Source: a virus
Direction: 5' to 3' (one strand)
DNA length: 39,220 nt
Virus record (IMG/VR): IMGVR_UViG_3300043445_000139
Span: 1-39,220 of that record
The translations under genes were made by a program, and so were the position numbers. This document shows positions 38,849 through 39,220 of this stretch, in pieces (the stretch's first letter is position 1; each line of letters starts with the position of its first letter). The notes under the pieces are model-generated. The model worked only from the letters and a program-made list of their open reading frames with translations. It was not told where the DNA came from and searched no databases.

Positions 38849-39220
38849 TCAGGCCGCCTGATTCTCATGCAGGATGTCCATCAGCCGGGCGCGCAGGTTG
38901 CGCACCTGGTCCGTCACCTGATGGGCCTTGGCGTCCAGGTTGTTGGCGATGGACCGGGTGGTGCCTGCATCCTCCGCCACCGCGCGGATGCGGTCGGAGA
39001 CCTCGATGGTGCCGCCGGCGGCACTGGCGGCCGACGCACTGATGCTCTCCGTGGCACTGCCCTGCTCGGTGACGGCGGCGCTGATGGACCCGGCGATGCT
39101 GTCGATACCGGCGATAAGGTCCTGAAGCTCCCGGATATCGCCAATCACCCGACCCGTCGCCTCCTGCACCGCCGCGATCTGGGAGGAGATTTCCTCCGTC
39201 GCCTTGCCGGTCTGCCCGGC
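38849..39220 (-). CDS. Methyl-accepting chemotaxis protein, C-terminal part
   Basis: The frame is open from the window end (39220) to a stop at 38849, 123 residues of a longer gene. It is the cytoplasmic coiled-coil signalling domain: KATEEISSQIAAVQEATGRV, IAGSISAAVTEQGSATESIS and a long Ala/Ser-rich helix ending RARLMDILHENQAA. Such receptors control CheA and flagellar rotation. The sensing domain lies outside the window. The gene is host-encoded. Confidence 0.9.
   Translation of the reverse strand, partial: AGQTGKATEEISSQIAAVQEATGRVIGDIRELQDLIAGIDSIAGSISAAVTEQGSATESISASAASAAGGTIEVSDRIRAVAEDAGTTRSIANNLDAKAHQVTDQVRNLRARLMDILHENQAA

Overview
The window is a complete integrated temperate phage with a little host chromosome on each side. 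By eye the DNA is very GC-rich (mid-60s percent). The flanks carry a tRNA-Met gene and the end of a methyl-accepting chemotaxis protein. This suits a motile alphaproteobacterium, plausibly of the Azospirillum/Niveispirillum group; the genus is inference.

Boundaries. A 48-bp perfect direct repeat lies at 484-531 (attL) and 38545-38592 (attR). It is the 3' part of the tRNA-Met gene from the anticodon loop through CCA. The element is therefore about 38.06 kb, inserted in the tRNA with the intact gene restored at attL. The phage supplies a new terminator behind the tRNA (534-567), and the probable original host terminator is stranded behind attR (38612-38650).

Layout. (1) 682-1708: a ParA ATPase, a ribbon-helix-helix (RHH) protein and a 96-bp array of 8-bp-phased boxes; this resembles a plasmid partition cassette. 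(2) 1715-7468, minus strand: an early operon reading cro-like, a small HTH/membrane protein, a Zn-finger/TOPRIM/ATPase primase-helicase, a DUF5131 (Gp37/Gp68) protein, an excisionase-like protein and the integrase. (3) 7469-8690: the switch, with a short repressor lacking a protease domain, two 16-bp operators between cro and the repressor, and a third matching operator in front of an Ogr/Delta-type late activator. (4) 9429-31163: P2-type virion genes. On the minus strand the order is O-N-M-L-X-lysis-R-S-V-W-J-I-H-G-FI-FII-E/E'-T-U-D; on the plus strand it is P-Q. E' is reached through a recognisable -1 slippery site. (5) 31168-38461: cargo between portal and attR, comprising HicAB toxin-antitoxin, several unknown small genes, an XRE regulator, an RHH protein at a divergent operator, a WYL-like three-helix membrane protein and an orphan cytosine methyltransferase with seven internal repeats.

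Working model. Structure and late control (Ogr, P/Q against O-N-M) follow P2. Replication (primase-helicase instead of a P2 A-type nickase), partition-like genes and cargo do not. Operator matches suggest that one repressor holds down both the early operon and the late activator. The least explained parts are the ParA/RHH/8-bp-box module and the WYL membrane protein.
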